Notes under the pieces: model-generated
What the model saw: the letters and a program-made list of their open reading frames with translations, nothing else
Told to the model about the DNA's origin: nothing
Databases searched by the model: none
Shown here: positions 26,939 to 43,425 of the stretch, piece by piece
How positions within the stretch are numbered: position 1 is the first letter of the stretch
How the letters are laid out: every line of letters starts with the position of its first letter
Assembly: GCF_001956855.1 (NCBI RefSeq)
Contig: NZ_MTHD01000001.1
Location: forward strand, 434,001 to 498,000
Direction of reading: 5' to 3'
From: Azonexus hydrophilus
GTDB taxonomy: Bacteria > Pseudomonadota > Gammaproteobacteria > Burkholderiales > Rhodocyclaceae
Length of the DNA stretch: 64,000 nt
Program-made: the position numbers and the translations under genes

Positions 26939-27292
26939 ATGGCTGACAAGATCAAGTTTTCGCTGGCGCTGGTTATTCTGGCAGCTGGCGTGGCTGGCTT
27001 CTACCTGCTCTCCGAGCAGGCAATGATTTTGCGCGTCCTGGCGGTGCTCGTTGGGGTGGCGCTGGCGGTTGTCGTGGCTTGGAAAACCGAGCCGGGTCAA
27101 CGCTTCTTCAATTTCGCCAACGAGTCGGTGGTCGAGGCCCGCAAGGTCGTCTGGCCGTCGCGCAAGGAAACGGTGCAGACCACGGCAATGGTATTTGCCT
27201 TCGTGGTCGTCATGGCGCTGTTTCTCTATCTCACTGACAAAAGCCTCGAGTGGGTTCTCTATGACCTGGTCCTGGGCTGGAAAAAATCATGA
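26939..27292 (+). CDS. secE: Preprotein translocase subunit SecE
   Basis: A 117-residue three-helix SecE of the E. coli type. Two extra N-terminal membrane segments precede the conserved amphipathic stretch [18 protein letters not shown] and the essential last helix. It clamps SecY in the inner membrane. Its last codons overlap the nusG start (ATGA at 27289). Confidence 0.96.
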   Translation: MADKIKFSLALVILAAGVAGFYLLSEQAMILRVLAVLVGVALAVVVAWKTEPGQRFFNFANESVVEARKVVWPSRKETVQTTAMVFAFVVVMALFLYLTDKSLEWVLYDLVLGWKKS

Positions 27293-27822
27293 GTAAACGC
27301 TGGTACGTCGTACATGCCTATTCCGGCTTCGAGAAAAGCGTGATGCGCGCCATTCAGGAGCGCATCAACCGTTTGGGTATGCAGGACAAATTCGGCCAGA
27401 TTCTTGTGCCGGTGGAAGAGGTCGTCGAAATGAAGGGCGGCCAGAAGTCCATTTCCGAGCGCAAGTTCTTCCCGGGCTACGTGCTCGTGGAAATGGAGAT
27501 GGATGACGATAGCTGGCATCTCGTGAAGAACACGCCGAAAGTCACCGGTTTTGTCGGTGGTACGGCAAACCGCCCGGCGCCGATTTCCCAGAAGGAAGTC
27601 GACAAGATCATGCAGCAGATGCAGGAAGGCGTCGAGAAGCCGCGTCCGAAGGTGCTGTTCGAGGTCGGCGAGGTCGTGCGGGTCAAGGAAGGTCCGTTTA
27701 CCGACTTCCATGGTTCGGTCGAGGATGTGAATTACGAAAAGAATCGCCTGCGTGTGTCGGTGACCATCTTTGGTCGGGCTACGCCGGTGGAGCTGGAGTT
27801 TGCCCAGGTCGAGAAGTCCTGA
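27289..27822 (+). CDS. nusG: Transcription termination/antitermination factor NusG
   Basis: A 177-residue two-domain factor. The N-terminal NGN domain ([25 protein letters not shown]) binds RNA polymerase; the C-terminal KOW domain ([16 protein letters not shown]) contacts Rho or ribosomal protein S10. It overlaps secE and precedes the rplKAJL genes. Confidence 0.97.
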   Translation: MSKRWYVVHAYSGFEKSVMRAIQERINRLGMQDKFGQILVPVEEVVEMKGGQKSISERKFFPGYVLVEMEMDDDSWHLVKNTPKVTGFVGGTANRPAPISQKEVDKIMQQMQEGVEKPRPKVLFEVGEVVRVKEGPFTDFHGSVEDVNYEKNRLRVSVTIFGRATPVELEFAQVEKS

Positions 27823-27842
27823 GCGGCATGTTTTCAAGGGTC

Positions 27843-27865
27843 TGCCGGAAGCCCTGATTCCGGCA
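27843..27865 (+). other. Hairpin in the nusG-rplK interval
   Basis: TGCCGGAA and TTCCGGCA form a perfect 8-bp stem with a 7-nt loop, about 60 nt before the rplK start. It has no T run and may belong to an L1-responsive leader of the rplK-rplA mRNA; that role is inferred from E. coli. Confidence 0.4.
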
Positions 27866-27926
27866 AGAGGAGCGTCAGTAGCCAATTGCGGTCAACGCGC
27901 GTTACAACTCAATAAAGGAGTGTTTT

Positions 27927-28358
27927 ATGGCCAAGAAAATTATTGGCTTCATCAAGCTGCAAGTTCCGGCCGGCAAGGCCAATCCGTCTCCTCCGATCGG
28001 TCCGGCGCTGGGTCAGCGCGGTCTGAACATCATGGAGTTCTGCAAGGCCTTCAATGCCCAGACGCAAGGCGTCGAGCCGGGTCTGCCGATTCCTGTCGTG
28101 ATCACCGCTTTTGCCGACAAGTCCTTCACGTTCGTGATGAAGACGCCGCCGGCAACGATCCTGATCAAGAAGGCTGCCGGCATCAAGTCCGGTTCCGCCA
28201 AGCCGCATACCGACAAGGTTGGCAAGATCACCCGCGCCCAGTGCGAAGAAATCGCCACGACCAAGATGCCTGACCTGACTGCTGCCGATATGGAAGCCGC
28301 TGTTCGCACCATCGCTGGCTCCGCCCGTTCGATGGGCATCACCGTGGAGGGCCTGTAA
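27927..28358 (+). CDS. rplK: 50S ribosomal protein L11
   Basis: 143 residues. The proline-rich N-terminal domain ([21 protein letters not shown]) is that of the GTPase-associated centre and thiostrepton site; the C-terminal domain binds 23S rRNA helices 43/44. An AAAGGAG site precedes the ATG. rplA follows after 2 bp. Confidence 0.98.
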   Translation: MAKKIIGFIKLQVPAGKANPSPPIGPALGQRGLNIMEFCKAFNAQTQGVEPGLPIPVVITAFADKSFTFVMKTPPATILIKKAAGIKSGSAKPHTDKVGKITRAQCEEIATTKMPDLTAADMEAAVRTIAGSARSMGITVEGL

Positions 28359-28360
28359 TC

Positions 28361-29056
28361 ATGGCTAAGCTCACGAAGAAGCAAAAGGCGCTCGCCAGCA
28401 AGGTGGTTGCGCAGAAGTTGTACCCGCTGCAGGAAGCACTGGCTCTGGCCAAGGAAACTGCCGTCGCCAAGTTCGACGAATCCATCGATGTTGCAATCAA
28501 TCTTGGTGTTGATGCTCGCAAGTCGGATCAGGTTGTTCGTGGCTCCGTCGTGCTGCCGGCTGGTACCGGCAAGACTGTCCGTGTCGCCGTCTTCGCCCAG
28601 GGCGAAAAGGCCGAGGCCGCCAAGGCTGCTGGCGCCGATGTGGTTGGTTTTGACGACCTGGCTGCTGAAGTCAAGGCCGGCAACCTCAATTTCGACATCG
28701 TCGTTGCTACGCCGGATGCAATGCGCATCGTTGGTCAGCTGGGCCAGATTCTCGGTCCGCGCGGTCTGATGCCGAATCCGAAGGTCGGCACCGTGACCAT
28801 GGATGTTGCCACCGCCGTGAAGAACGCCAAGGCTGGTCAGGTTCAGTACCGCACCGACAAGGCTGGTATCGTGCATGCCACCATCGGTCGCGCCTCGTTC
28901 TCTGCCGAGAACCTGGAAACTAACCTGAAGGCACTGATCGAAGCATTGCAGAAGGCCAAGCCGGCTGCATCCAAGGGTCAGTACCTGCGCAAGATTGCTG
29001 TTTCTGCCACCATGGGCCCCGGCGTTCGCGTCGATCAGGCCACGCTGGCAGGCTAA
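28361..29056 (+). CDS. rplA: 50S ribosomal protein L1
   Basis: 231 residues, forming the L1 stalk near the E site. The family stretch [15 protein letters not shown] is present. In E. coli L1 represses its own rplK-rplA mRNA. The 222-bp interval after it is the L10 leader. Confidence 0.98.
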   Translation: MAKLTKKQKALASKVVAQKLYPLQEALALAKETAVAKFDESIDVAINLGVDARKSDQVVRGSVVLPAGTGKTVRVAVFAQGEKAEAAKAAGADVVGFDDLAAEVKAGNLNFDIVVATPDAMRIVGQLGQILGPRGLMPNPKVGTVTMDVATAVKNAKAGQVQYRTDKAGIVHATIGRASFSAENLETNLKALIEALQKAKPAASKGQYLRKIAVSATMGPGVRVDQATLAG

Positions 29057-29278
29057 AAGTACTTTGGGTCGCGTCGGTCGGCATTTGCTGGCCAGCGCGA
29101 ATCGTCAAAGACCGCAGGCGCACAAGCAATTGTGCTTAATCGTGAAAGCCTGCGCAGACGGTGCTCCCGAAACGGATTTTCTGCCATTCATTTGAATGGC
29201 GAGCTTCTGGTTCAGGTCGCCGTAAGTGCGGCGGGAAATCTCTCCCGTCGTGTTATGACTTGAAAGGAGGAAAGACCT
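29057..29278 (+). promoter_or_regulatory. Leader region of rplJ (L10-type autoregulatory leader)
   Basis: The interval is full of inverted repeats. CGCAGGC/GCCTGCG (29113-29119 with 29148-29154) encloses GCACAA-GCAA-TTGTGC (29120-29135) with a 12-nt one-sided internal loop. That shape fits the kink-turn binding site of the L10-L12 complex. GCCATTC/GAATGGC (29183-29200) and CGGGA/TCCCG (29232-29247) follow, then an AAGGAGG site. I see no promoter here. Confidence 0.65.
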
Positions 29279-29776
29279 GTGGGTCTCAATCTGAACGACA
29301 AAAAAGCCGTCGTGGCTGAGGTGTCGGCACAAGTGGCCAACGCCGAGACGATCGCGATCGCCGAATACCGTGGCATTGAGGTGGGTGATCTCACCGTGCT
29401 GCGCAAAAAGGCGCGTGAGTCTGGTGTTTACCTGCGTGTGCTGAAGAACACCCTGGTGCGTCGCGCCGTGGAAGGCACGCAGTTTGCCGACCTGGCCGAG
29501 CACATGGTGGGTCCGCTGATTTACAGCGTGTCCGCTGATCCGGTGGCTGCGGCAAAAGTCCTCAACGACTTTGCCAAGACCAACGACAAGTTGGTTCTCA
29601 AGGCCGGTTCCTATGCCGGCAAGGTGCTCGACAAGGCTGGTGTGCAGGCGCTTGCCTCCGTGCCGAGCCGCGAAGAGCTGCTCTCCAAGCTGCTGTACGT
29701 CATGCAAGCTCCGGTTGCCGGTTTCGTCCGCGGCCTCGACGCCCTGGCGAAGCAGCGCGAAGAAACCGCCGCTTGA
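29279..29776 (+). CDS. rplJ: 50S ribosomal protein L10
   Basis: 165 residues. The N-terminal domain binds 23S rRNA and the C-terminal helix carries the L7/L12 dimers. The start is GTG at 29279 ([15 protein letters not shown]), with AAGGAGG eight bases upstream. The family sequence [21 protein letters not shown] is clear. The leader before it is a likely autoregulatory site. Confidence 0.97.
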   Translation: MGLNLNDKKAVVAEVSAQVANAETIAIAEYRGIEVGDLTVLRKKARESGVYLRVLKNTLVRRAVEGTQFADLAEHMVGPLIYSVSADPVAAAKVLNDFAKTNDKLVLKAGSYAGKVLDKAGVQALASVPSREELLSKLLYVMQAPVAGFVRGLDALAKQREETAA

Positions 29777-29814
29777 TACTTACCGCATACGAACTGATTT
29801 AGGAGTTTATTGAA

Positions 29815-30186
29815 ATGGCAATTAGCAAAGAAGACATCCTGGAAGCCGTTGGCTCCCTGACTGTTATGGAACTGAATGACCTGGTCAAGGCATTCGAAGA
29901 GAAGTTTGGCGTCTCTGCCGCTGCCGTCGCCGTTGCCGGCCCGGCTGCTGGTGGTGCTGCCGCTGCTGAAGAGCAGACCGAATTCACCGTCGTCCTGACC
30001 GGCGCTGGTGACAAGAAGGTCGAAGTCATCAAGGTCGTCCGTGCCGTTACCGGCCTGGGCCTGAAGGAAGCCAAGGATCTGGTCGACGGTGCGCCGAAGC
30101 CGGTCAAGGAAGGCGTTTCCAAGGCTGACGCTGAAGCCCTCAAGAAGCAGCTGGAAGACGCTGGCGCCAAGGTCGAAGTCAAGTAA
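29815..30186 (+). CDS. rplL: 50S ribosomal protein L7/L12
   Basis: 123 residues: N-terminal dimerisation domain, an Ala/Gly-rich hinge (about 34-53) and the C-terminal factor-binding domain (56-123) with [16 protein letters not shown] and [20 protein letters not shown]. It recruits EF-Tu, EF-G and IF2. The C-terminal domain has a diverged counterpart inside the adjacent rpoB. Confidence 0.98.
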   Translation: MAISKEDILEAVGSLTVMELNDLVKAFEEKFGVSAAAVAVAGPAAGGAAAAEEQTEFTVVLTGAGDKKVEVIKVVRAVTGLGLKEAKDLVDGAPKPVKEGVSKADAEALKKQLEDAGAKVEVK

Positions 30187-30202
30187 TCGATCGGTGCCCT
30201 GC

Positions 30203-30232
30203 GGGCTGGTGGCTTTTGCCGCCAGCCCTTTT
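30203..30232 (+). terminator. Attenuator-type terminator between rplL and rpoB
   Basis: GGGCTGGTGGC (30203-30213) pairs with GCCGCCAGCCC (30218-30228) with one G-T wobble and a TTTT loop, followed by TTTT. It sits 16 bp after rplL where E. coli has a partial terminator that lowers rpoBC expression. Confidence 0.75.
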
Positions 30233-30288
30233 GTGCTTGTCAAAACGGTTTAACTGCCTGAACGAATACGCTTGAATACACGCCAGCC

Positions 30289-30349
30289 GGCAAACGCAAA
30301 TCACGAGTTCCCTGTCGGAAACGACAAGGGGAGCGGGTTTGCGTTTGCC
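30289..30349 (+). other. Long stem-loop before rpoB, candidate RNase III processing site
   Basis: GGCAAACGCAAA (30289-30300) pairs perfectly with TTTGCGTTTGCC (30338-30349). An upper stem CCCTGTCG-GAAA-CGACAAGGG with one bulge caps it. The long two-part duplex and its position resemble the RNase III site between rplL and rpoB in E. coli. Confidence 0.6.
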
Positions 30350-30394
30350 TGTTTGCTCAGGTCCGACATCTGATTCCACCCTCACGGAGTTACC

Positions 30395-34678
<4,284 letters not shown>

Positions 34679-34700
34679 TTCAGGGCTCAGGAGTTAAACG

Positions 34701-37700
34701 ATGAAAGCATTGCTCGATCTGTTCAAGCAGGTAACCGCCGAAGAAGAATTCGACGCGATTACCATTGGCCTCGCTTCGCCTGAGAAGATCCGTTCCTGGT
34801 CCTACGGTGAAGTCAAGAAGCCCGAAACCATCAACTACCGGACTTTCAAGCCGGAGCGTGACGGCCTGTTCTGCGCCAAGATCTTTGGCCCGATCAAGGA
34901 TTACGAGTGCCTGTGCGGCAAGTACAAGCGCCTCAAGCACCGTGGCGTGATCTGCGAGAAGTGCGGCGTCGAAGTGACGTTGGCCAAGGTTCGCCGTGAC
35001 CGCATGGGTCACATCGAACTGGCTTCGCCGGTCGCCCACATCTGGTTCCTCAAGTCCCTGCCATCCCGTCTCGGCATGGTGCTCGACATGACGCTGCGTG
35101 ATATCGAACGCGTCCTGTACTTCGAAGCATTCGTCGTCACCGATCCGGGCATGGTCTCCAACCTGCAGCGCGGTCAGCTGCTGACCGAAGACCAGTACCT
35201 GGAGATGATGGAAGAGCATGGCGACGAATTCCAGGCGCTGATGGGCGCGGAAGGTATTCGCGAACTGCTGCGTTCGCTCGAACTGAACAGCGAAGTCGAA
35301 GCGCTGCGCGGCGAACTCGAGGTGACCGGTTCGGAAGCCAAAAACAAGAAGCTGGCCAAGCGTCTGAAGATTCTCGAAGGTTTCCAGAAGTCCGGCATCA
35401 AGCCCGACTGGATGATCCTCGAAGTGCTGCCGGTACTGCCGCCGGACCTGCGTCCGCTGGTGCCGCTGGACGGCGGTCGTTTCGCGACCTCCGACCTGAA
35501 CGACCTCTACCGTCGCGTCATCAACCGTAACAACCGTCTCAAGCGCCTGCTCGAACTGAAGGCGCCGGACATCATCGTGCGCAACGAAAAGCGCATGCTG
35601 CAGGAATCGGTTGACTCGCTGCTCGACAACGGCCGTCGCGGCAAGGCGATGACCGGTGCCAACAAGCGTCCGTTGAAGTCGCTGGCCGACATGATCAAGG
35701 GCAAGGGCGGTCGTTTCCGTCAGAACCTGCTGGGCAAGCGCGTCGACTACTCCGGCCGTTCGGTCATCGTGGTCGGTCCGCAACTCAAGCTGCATCAGTG
35801 CGGCCTGCCCAAGCTGATGGCGCTGGAACTGTTCAAGCCCTTCATCTTCCACAAGCTTGAAGTCGGTGGCTACGCCACGACCATCAAGCAAGCCAAGAAG
35901 ATGGTCGAAGGCCAGGAACCGATCGTCTGGGACATGCTCGAAGACGTCATCCGCGAACATCCGGTCATGCTCAACCGCGCACCGACGCTGCACCGTCTGG
36001 GTATCCAGGCGTTCGAGCCGACCCTGATCGAAGGCAAGGCGATCCAGCTGCACCCGCTCGTTTGTGCGGCCTTCAACGCCGACTTCGACGGTGACCAGAT
36101 GGCTGTTCACGTGCCGCTGTCGCTGGAAGCGCAGATGGAAGCCCGCACGCTGATGCTGGCCTCGAACAACGTGCTGTCGCCGGCCAATGGCCAGCCGATC
36201 ATCGTGCCGTCGCAGGATATCGTTCTTGGTCTGTACTACGCCACCCGCGAAAAGATCAACGCCAAGGGCGAAGGCATGTATTTTGCCGACGTCGCCGAAA
36301 TCGACCGCGCCATGGCGGCCGGCGAGCTCGACATTCACGCCCGTATCTCGGTGCGTCTGAAGCAGTACGACGCTGCTGCGGTCGACGGTGAATTTGACGA
36401 AAAAATCCTCCGTGTCGAAACCACGGCGGGCCGCGCGCTGTTGTCGCGCATCCTGCCGAAGGGCATGCCGTTCAAGGCCATCGACAAGGCGCTGAAGAAG
36501 AAGGAAATCTCCAAGTTGATCGACGAGTCCTTCCGTCGCTGCGGCCTCAAGGAAACCGTCGTCTTCGCCGACCAGTTGATGCAGAACGGCTACGCACTGG
36601 CAACCCGCGGCGGCATTTCCTTCTGCTCCGACGACATGCGCGTCCCGGCCAAGAAGTACGAGATCATCGCTGCTTCCGAAGCTGAAGTTAAGGAAATCGA
36701 AACCCAGTACACCAACGGTCTGGTCACCCAGGGCGAGCGCTACAACAAGGTTGTCGATATCTGGGGCCGCACCGGCGACCAGGTCGCCAAGGTGATGATG
36801 GACGAACTCGGTCACGAGGAAGTCATCGACCGCCACGGCAAGAAGGTCAAGCAGGACTCGTTCAACTCGATCTACATGATGGCTGACTCCGGTGCCCGCG
36901 GCTCGGCTGCCCAGATCCGTCAGCTGGCCGGTATGCGTGGCCTGATGGCGAAGCCGGACGGCTCGATTATCGAGACGCCGATCACGACCAACTTCCGTGA
37001 AGGTCTGAACGTTCTCCAGTACTTCATCTCGACTCACGGTGCCCGTAAGGGTCTGGCCGACACCGCGCTGAAGACCGCCAACTCCGGTTACCTGACGCGT
37101 CGTCTGGTTGACGTGACGCAGGATCTGGTGATCACCGAAGATGATTGCGGTACCAAGAACGGCTTCGTCGTCAAGGCGCTGGTCGAAGGCGGTGAAGTCA
37201 TCGAGGCTCTGCGCGAGCGTATCCTTGGTCGTGTCACGGTCGACGACCTGATTGACCCGGAAACCCAGGAAACCGTGATCTTCTCCGGCACCATGCTTGA
37301 TGAAGATCTGGTCGACCTGATCGACAAGCTTGGCATCGATGAAGTCAAGGTGCGCACGCCGCTATCCTGCGACACGCGTTACGGTCTGTGCGCCAAGTGC
37401 TACGGTCGCGACCTCGGCCGCGGCATGATGGTCAATGCCGGCGAAGCGGTTGGCGTCATCGCCGCCCAGTCGATTGGTGAGCCGGGTACCCAGCTCACCA
37501 TGCGTACCTTCCACGTTGGTGGTGCGGCGTCGCGGGCTGCCGTGGCTTCGCAGGTCGAAGCAAAGTCGGCTGGTACCGTTCGCTATACCTCCAACATGCG
37601 TTATGTCACCAGCGCCAAGGGCGAGAAGGTTGTCATCTCCCGTTCCGGCGAAGTGCTGATTACCGATGATCATGGTCGTGAGCGCGAGCGTCACAAGGTG

Positions 37701-38912
37701 CCGTATGGCGCCATGCTGGCTGCCGATGAAGGCAAGTCGGTCAAGGCCGGCACCAAGCTGGCAACGTGGGATCCGCACACCCGTCCGATCATCACCGAAT
37801 ATGCCGGTACGGTCCGCTTCGAAAACGTTGAAGAAGGCGTTACTGTCGCCAAGCAGATCGACGATGTGACCGGTCTGTCCACGCTCGTCGTCATCGACAA
37901 CAAGCGTGGTGGCAAGGCGGCAACCAAGGGCATCCGCCCGGTTGTCAAGCTGCTCGACGAATCCGGTCAGGAAGTGCGGATTCACGGCAGCGAACACGCT
38001 GTATCCATCGCTTTCCAGGTGGGTTCGATCATTTCCGTGGTCGACGGTCAGAAGGTTGGCGTTGGCGACGTGCTGGCCCGCATGCCGCAGGAGTCTGCGA
38101 AGACTCGCGACATTACCGGCGGTCTGCCGCGGGTTGCCGAGTTGTTTGAAGCCCGTACGCCGAAGGATGCTTCGGTGCTTGCTGAAGTTACCGGTACGAT
38201 CAGCTTCGGCAAGGACACCAAGGGCAAGCAGCGTCTGGTCATCACCGATCTCGACGGCGAGCAGCACGAGTTCCTGATTTCCAAGGACAAGCATGTTCTG
38301 GTGCACGATGGCCAGGTGGTCAACAAGGGCGAGAAGATCGTCGAAGGCGAGCCGGATCCGCACGACATCCTGCGTCTGCAAGGTGTCGAGGCCCTGGCCC
38401 GCTACATCACCGACGAAGTTCAGGACGTCTATCGTCTGCAAGGCGTGAAGATCAATGACAAGCACATCGAGGTGATCGTTCGCCAGATGCTGCGTCGTGT
38501 GACCATCGTCGAGCCGGGCGACACCAAGTTCATCAAGTCCGAACAGGTTGAGCGTGCCGAGCTGTTTGCCGAGAACGATCGCATCGTCGCCGAAGGCAAG
38601 CTGCCGGCGGTCTACGATCACATGCTGCTCGGTATCACCAAGGCATCGTTGTCCACCGATTCGTTCATCTCGGCGGCATCGTTCCAGGAAACCACCCGTG
38701 TTCTCACCGAGGCTGCCATCATGGGCAAGCGCGACGAACTGCGTGGTCTCAAGGAAAATGTCATCGTCGGTCGCCTCATTCCCGCCGGTACTGGCCTGGC
38801 CTACCATCGCAGCCGCAAGGCCCAACTGGCAGGCGAGGACATCGCGGCAGCACGTCCGATCGAGGAAGCTGTTGTCGAAAATGCAACACAAGAGGTCGAT
38901 CAAGGTCTCTGA
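34701..38912 (+). CDS. rpoC: RNA polymerase beta' subunit
   Basis: 1403 residues, close to E. coli (1407). The N-terminal zinc site ([20 protein letters not shown]), the active-site [12 protein letters not shown] that holds magnesium, and the second zinc site ([16 protein letters not shown] with an earlier DDCG) are intact. The ATG follows a CAGGAG site. The stop is followed by a terminator-like hairpin interwoven with the rpsL promoter. Confidence 0.98.
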   Translation: MKALLDLFKQVTAEEEFDAITIGLASPEKIRSWSYGEVKKPETINYRTFKPERDGLFCAKIFGPIKDYECLCGKYKRLKHRGVICEKCGVEVTLAKVRRDRMGHIELASPVAHIWFLKSLPSRLGMVLDMTLRDIERVLYFEAFVVTDPGMVSNLQRGQLLTEDQYLEMMEEHGDEFQALMGAEGIRELLRSLELNSEVEALRGELEVTGSEAKNKKLAKRLKILEGFQKSGIKPDWMILEVLPVLPPDLRPLVPLDGGRFATSDLNDLYRRVINRNNRLKRLLELKAPDIIVRNEKRMLQESVDSLLDNGRRGKAMTGANKRPLKSLADMIKGKGGRFRQNLLGKRVDYSGRSVIVVGPQLKLHQCGLPKLMALELFKPFIFHKLEVGGYATTIKQAKKMVEGQEPIVWDMLEDVIREHPVMLNRAPTLHRLGIQAFEPTLIEGKAIQLHPLVCAAFNADFDGDQMAVHVPLSLEAQMEARTLMLASNNVLSPANGQPIIVPSQDIVLGLYYATREKINAKGEGMYFADVAEIDRAMAAGELDIHARISVRLKQYDAAAVDGEFDEKILRVETTAGRALLSRILPKGMPFKAIDKALKKKEISKLIDESFRRCGLKETVVFADQLMQNGYALATRGGISFCSDDMRVPAKKYEIIAASEAEVKEIETQYTNGLVTQGERYNKVVDIWGRTGDQVAKVMMDELGHEEVIDRHGKKVKQDSFNSIYMMADSGARGSAAQIRQLAGMRGLMAKPDGSIIETPITTNFREGLNVLQYFISTHGARKGLADTALKTANSGYLTRRLVDVTQDLVITEDDCGTKNGFVVKALVEGGEVIEALRERILGRVTVDDLIDPETQETVIFSGTMLDEDLVDLIDKLGIDEVKVRTPLSCDTRYGLCAKCYGRDLGRGMMVNAGEAVGVIAAQSIGEPGTQLTMRTFHVGGAASRAAVASQVEAKSAGTVRYTSNMRYVTSAKGEKVVISRSGEVLITDDHGRERERHKVPYGAMLAADEGKSVKAGTKLATWDPHTRPIITEYAGTVRFENVEEGVTVAKQIDDVTGLSTLVVIDNKRGGKAATKGIRPVVKLLDESGQEVRIHGSEHAVSIAFQVGSIISVVDGQKVGVGDVLARMPQESAKTRDITGGLPRVAELFEARTPKDASVLAEVTGTISFGKDTKGKQRLVITDLDGEQHEFLISKDKHVLVHDGQVVNKGEKIVEGEPDPHDILRLQGVEALARYITDEVQDVYRLQGVKINDKHIEVIVRQMLRRVTIVEPGDTKFIKSEQVERAELFAENDRIVAEGKLPAVYDHMLLGITKASLSTDSFISAASFQETTRVLTEAAIMGKRDELRGLKENVIVGRLIPAGTGLAYHRSRKAQLAGEDIAAARPIEEAVVENATQEVDQGL

Positions 38913-38923
38913 TGCAGTAAGCC

Positions 38924-38952
38924 AACCCCCGTGTCTCGTTGACATGGGGGTT
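38924..38952 (+). terminator. Terminator-like hairpin after rpoC
   Basis: AACCCCCGTGTC (38924-38935) pairs with GACATGGGGGTT (38941-38952) with one wobble and a TCGTT loop. It lacks a T run. Its loop and 3' arm contain the -35 of the next promoter. Confidence 0.55.
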
Positions 38953-38967
38953 GATCAACCATAGAAT
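38939..38967 (+). promoter_or_regulatory. Sigma70 promoter of the str operon (rpsL)
   Basis: A perfect TTGACA (38939-38944), 17-bp spacer and TAGAAT (38962-38967). The spacer holds the palindrome GGTTGATCAACC (38949-38960). The -10 lies in ACCATAGA-A-TCTATGGT (38958-38974). Transcription would start near 38974, giving a leader of about 97 nt. Confidence 0.7.
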
Positions 38968-38982
38968 CTATGGTCTTTGTCG

Positions 38983-39006
38983 GCAGAGACTAATCATTGT
39001 CTCTGC
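38983..39006 (+). other. Leader hairpin upstream of rpsL
   Basis: GCAGAGAC and GTCTCTGC form a perfect 8-bp stem with an 8-nt loop, early in the predicted rpsL leader. A second small hairpin, GCCCC/GGGGC, follows at 39031-39047. Function unknown. Confidence 0.45.
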
Positions 39007-39070
39007 TATGGATAACAAAATTGCCGTCGTGCCCCTCGTTTCGGGGCCTGGCTGTTGAAGGAAGTTTGAT

Positions 39071-39448
39071 ATGCCGACCATCAACCAGCTCGTGCGCAAG
39101 CCGCGCGTCGCCGAAAAGGCCAAGAGCAAGGTTCCTGCGCTGGAAAAGTGCCCGCAAAAGCGTGGCGTTTGCACCCGCGTGTATACCACCACCCCGAAGA
39201 AGCCGAACTCCGCGCTGCGTAAAGTTTGCAAGGTTCGTCTGACGAACGGCTTCGAAGTCATCTCCTATATCGGCGGTGAAGGCCACAACCTGCAGGAGCA
39301 CTCAGTGGTCCTGATCCGTGGTGGTCGTGTCAAGGATTTGCCCGGTGTGCGTTACCACACCGTGCGCGGCTCCCTGGATACCCAGGGCGTCAAGGATCGC
39401 AAGCAGTCCCGTTCCAAGTACGGCGCGAAGCGTCCGAAGGCTGCCTGA
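39071..39448 (+). CDS. rpsL: 30S ribosomal protein S12
   Basis: 125 residues at the decoding centre. [12 protein letters not shown] and [13 protein letters not shown] carry the wild-type lysines whose change gives streptomycin resistance. First gene of the str operon, with a GAAGGAAG site before the ATG. Confidence 0.98.
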   Translation: MPTINQLVRKPRVAEKAKSKVPALEKCPQKRGVCTRVYTTTPKKPNSALRKVCKVRLTNGFEVISYIGGEGHNLQEHSVVLIRGGRVKDLPGVRYHTVRGSLDTQGVKDRKQSRSKYGAKRPKAA

Positions 39449-39497
39449 TTCATCAGGTGGTTTGAGTAAGTGGCCACTCTGCTGGGTGGCCGAGAGG

Positions 39498-39529
39498 GCC
39501 GGGGGGGTGAAAACCCCTTCCCGGCTTTT
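39498..39529 (+). terminator. GC-rich hairpin with T run between rpsL and rpsG
   Basis: GCCGGGGGGG pairs with CCCC-TT-CCCGGC around TGAAAA, then TTTT. It may be a partial terminator or an S7-responsive leader element. A small GGCCAC/GTGGCC stem (39472-39491) precedes it. Confidence 0.5.
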
Positions 39530-39558
39530 CAACTGAATAGTGATCAAGTGAGGTTAGT

Positions 39559-40029
39559 ATGCCCCGTCGTCGTGAAGTACCTAAGCGTGACATTCTTCCG
39601 GACCCAAAGTTCGGTAGCGTCGAAGTTTCCAAGTTCATCAATGCAGTGATGCAGAGCGGCAAGAAGTCGGTTGCCGAGCGTATCGTCTACGGTGCGTTTG
39701 ACATCATCACCACCAAGTCTGGCAAGGATCCGCTGGAAGTGTTTGGCTCTGCCATGTCCAACGTCAAGCCGATGGTTGAGGTCAAGTCCCGTCGTGTTGG
39801 TGGTGCCAACTATCAGGTGCCTGTCGAAGTGCGTCCGGCGCGTCGCGCCGCCCTGGCCATGCGCTGGTTGCGTGAGTTCGCCCGCAAGCGTTCGGAAAAG
39901 TCCATGGGTCAGCGCCTGGCTGCTGAAATGCTGGAAGCCTCGGAAAATCGCGGTGGTGCTGTCAAGAAGCGTGATGAAGTTCACCGCATGGCTGATGCCA
40001 ACAAGGCCTTCGCTCACTTCCGCTTCTAA
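39559..40029 (+). CDS. rpsG: 30S ribosomal protein S7
   Basis: 156 residues; a primary 16S rRNA-binding protein that nucleates the 30S head. [20 protein letters not shown] is the conserved start. In E. coli it autoregulates the str operon by binding the S12-S7 interval; here that interval is 110 bp and structured. Confidence 0.98.
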   Translation: MPRRREVPKRDILPDPKFGSVEVSKFINAVMQSGKKSVAERIVYGAFDIITTKSGKDPLEVFGSAMSNVKPMVEVKSRRVGGANYQVPVEVRPARRAALAMRWLREFARKRSEKSMGQRLAAEMLEASENRGGAVKKRDEVHRMADANKAFAHFRF

Positions 40030-40055
40030 TCCGATTATTTTCGAAGGTATCTACC

Positions 40056-42149
40056 GTGGCACGTAAAACCCCTATTGAGCGCTACCGCAACATTGGTATC
40101 AGCGCGCACATCGACGCCGGCAAGACCACCACGACCGAGCGCATCCTGTTCTACACCGGTGTGAATCACAAGATCGGTGAAGTGCATGATGGCGCCGCAA
40201 CCATGGACTGGATGGAGCAGGAGCAGGAGCGTGGCATCACGATCACCTCCGCTGCAACGACCTGTTTCTGGAAGGGTATGGACAGTTCCTTCCCGGAGCA
40301 TCGTTTCAACATCATCGACACCCCGGGACACGTCGACTTCACCATCGAAGTCGAGCGCTCGATGCGCGTTCTCGACGGCGCCTGCATGGTTTACTGTGCG
40401 GTCGGCGGCGTTCAGCCGCAGTCGGAAACCGTCTGGCGTCAGGCAACCAAGTACAAGGTGCCGCGTCTGGCCTTTGTGAACAAGATGGACCGTTCCGGTG
40501 CCAACTTCTTCAAGGTCGTCGATCAGATGCGTACCCGTCTGCGGGCTTCTCCGGTGCCGATCGTTATTCCCATCGGGGCTGAAGATAACTTCGAGGGTGT
40601 GGTTGATCTGCTGAAGATGAAGGCGATCTACTGGGATGAGGCTTCCCAGGGTATGAAGTTTGACTATCGCGAGATTCCGGCTGACTTGCTGGAAACTGCG
40701 AAAACCTGGCGCGAGCAGATGGTTGAGGCGGCCGCAGAAGCTTCCGAAGACCTGATGAACGAATACCTTGAAAACGGCGAACTGCCGGAAGACAAGATCC
40801 GTGAAGGTCTGCGTCTGCGTACCCTGGCTTGTGAAATTCAGCCGATGCTGTGCGGTACTGCGTTCAAGAACAAGGGTGTTCAGCGCATGCTCGACGCCGT
40901 CATCGAACTGCTGCCGTCGCCGGTTGATATTCCGCCGGTCACTGGTCTTGACGAGCGCGATAACGAAGTCTCGCGCAAGGCTGACGATTCCGAAAAGTTC
41001 TCGGCACTGGCTTTCAAGTTGATGACTGACCCGTTTGTCGGCCAGCTGACGTTTATTCGCGTTTACTCCGGCGTTCTGATGTCTGGTGCCGCGGTCTACA
41101 ACTCGATCAAGGGCAAAAAGGAGCGCATCGGTCGTATCCTGCAGATGCACGCCAACAACCGCGAAGAAATCAAGGAAGTTCTGGCGGGTGACATTGCTGC
41201 CTGCGTTGGTCTCAAGGATGTGACGACGGGTGAAACCCTGTGCGATCCGGATGCGCCGATCATTCTCGAGCGCATGATTTTCCCGGAGCCGGTGATTCAC
41301 GTTGCCGTCGAACCGAAGACCAAGGCTGACCAGGAAAAGATGGGCTTGGCGCTTGGTCGTCTGGCTGCAGAAGATCCGTCGTTCCGCGTGCGTACCGATG
41401 AGGAGTCTGGTCAGACCATCATCTCCGGCATGGGTGAATTGCACCTCGATATCATCGTCGACCGCATGCGTCGCGAATTCAATGTCGAAGCGTCCGTCGG
41501 TGCGCCGCAGGTGGCCTATCGCGAATGCATCAAGAAGGCCGTCGAACAGGAAGGCAAGTTCGTCAAGCAATCCGGTGGTCGCGGCCAGTTCGGTCACGTC
41601 TGGCTCAAGATCGAGCCGAACGAAGCCGGCAAGGGTTACGAGTTCGTCGACGCCATCAAGGGCGGTGTCGTTCCGCGCGAATTCATCCCGGCGGTCGACA
41701 AGGGGCTGCAGGATGCTGTCACCAGCGGTGTGCTGGCCGGCTTCCCGGTGGTTGACGTCAAGTTCACGCTGTTCGATGGTTCCTACCACGACGTTGACTC
41801 GAACGAAAACGCATTCCGCATGGCAGCTTCGATGGCCTTCAAGGAAGGTATGAAGAAGGCCAGCCCGACCCTGCTGGAGCCGATGATGGCGGTCGTCGTC
41901 GAAACGCCGGAAGACTATATGGGTAACGTCATGGGCGATCTGTCCTCGCGTCGCGGTATTGTTCAGGGTATGGAAGATCTGCCTGGCGGTACCAAGGAAG
42001 TTCGTGCCGAAGTGCCGCTGTCCGAAATGTTCGGCTACGCTACTTCGCTGCGCTCCCTGTCGCAGGGTCGTGCTACCTACACGATGGAATTCAAGCACTA
42101 CGTCGAAGCGCCGAAGAACGTCGCTGAAGCGGTTATCAACAAGAAGTAA
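40056..42149 (+). CDS. fusA: Elongation factor G
   Basis: 697-residue translocase GTPase. [19 protein letters not shown] is the P-loop region, DTPGHVDF is G3 and NKMDR is G4; domains II-V follow. The start is GTG at 40056 ([18 protein letters not shown]), preceded by a GAAGG site. Last-but-one gene of the str operon. Confidence 0.98.
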   Translation: MARKTPIERYRNIGISAHIDAGKTTTTERILFYTGVNHKIGEVHDGAATMDWMEQEQERGITITSAATTCFWKGMDSSFPEHRFNIIDTPGHVDFTIEVERSMRVLDGACMVYCAVGGVQPQSETVWRQATKYKVPRLAFVNKMDRSGANFFKVVDQMRTRLRASPVPIVIPIGAEDNFEGVVDLLKMKAIYWDEASQGMKFDYREIPADLLETAKTWREQMVEAAAEASEDLMNEYLENGELPEDKIREGLRLRTLACEIQPMLCGTAFKNKGVQRMLDAVIELLPSPVDIPPVTGLDERDNEVSRKADDSEKFSALAFKLMTDPFVGQLTFIRVYSGVLMSGAAVYNSIKGKKERIGRILQMHANNREEIKEVLAGDIAACVGLKDVTTGETLCDPDAPIILERMIFPEPVIHVAVEPKTKADQEKMGLALGRLAAEDPSFRVRTDEESGQTIISGMGELHLDIIVDRMRREFNVEASVGAPQVAYRECIKKAVEQEGKFVKQSGGRGQFGHVWLKIEPNEAGKGYEFVDAIKGGVVPREFIPAVDKGLQDAVTSGVLAGFPVVDVKFTLFDGSYHDVDSNENAFRMAASMAFKEGMKKASPTLLEPMMAVVVETPEDYMGNVMGDLSSRRGIVQGMEDLPGGTKEVRAEVPLSEMFGYATSLRSLSQGRATYTMEFKHYVEAPKNVAEAVINKK

Positions 42150-42170
42150 TGCTTTATTGGAGATCCGATA

Positions 42171-43361
<1,191 letters not shown>

Positions 43362-43381
43362 TTGCTCTTTTGAAAAAACCC

Positions 43382-43403
43382 GGGGCGGCAAGCTTGCTGC
43401 CCC
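43382..43403 (+). other. Hairpin between tufA and rpsJ flanked by a 12-bp direct repeat
   Basis: GGGGCGGCAA and TTGCTGCCCC pair with one wobble. ATTGCTCTTTTG occurs on both sides (43361-43372 and 43404-43415). The first copy overlaps the end of the tufA stop codon. It may slow or process the tuf-rpsJ transcript. Confidence 0.5.
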
Positions 43404-43425
43404 ATTGCTCTTTTGGAAGCCAAAA

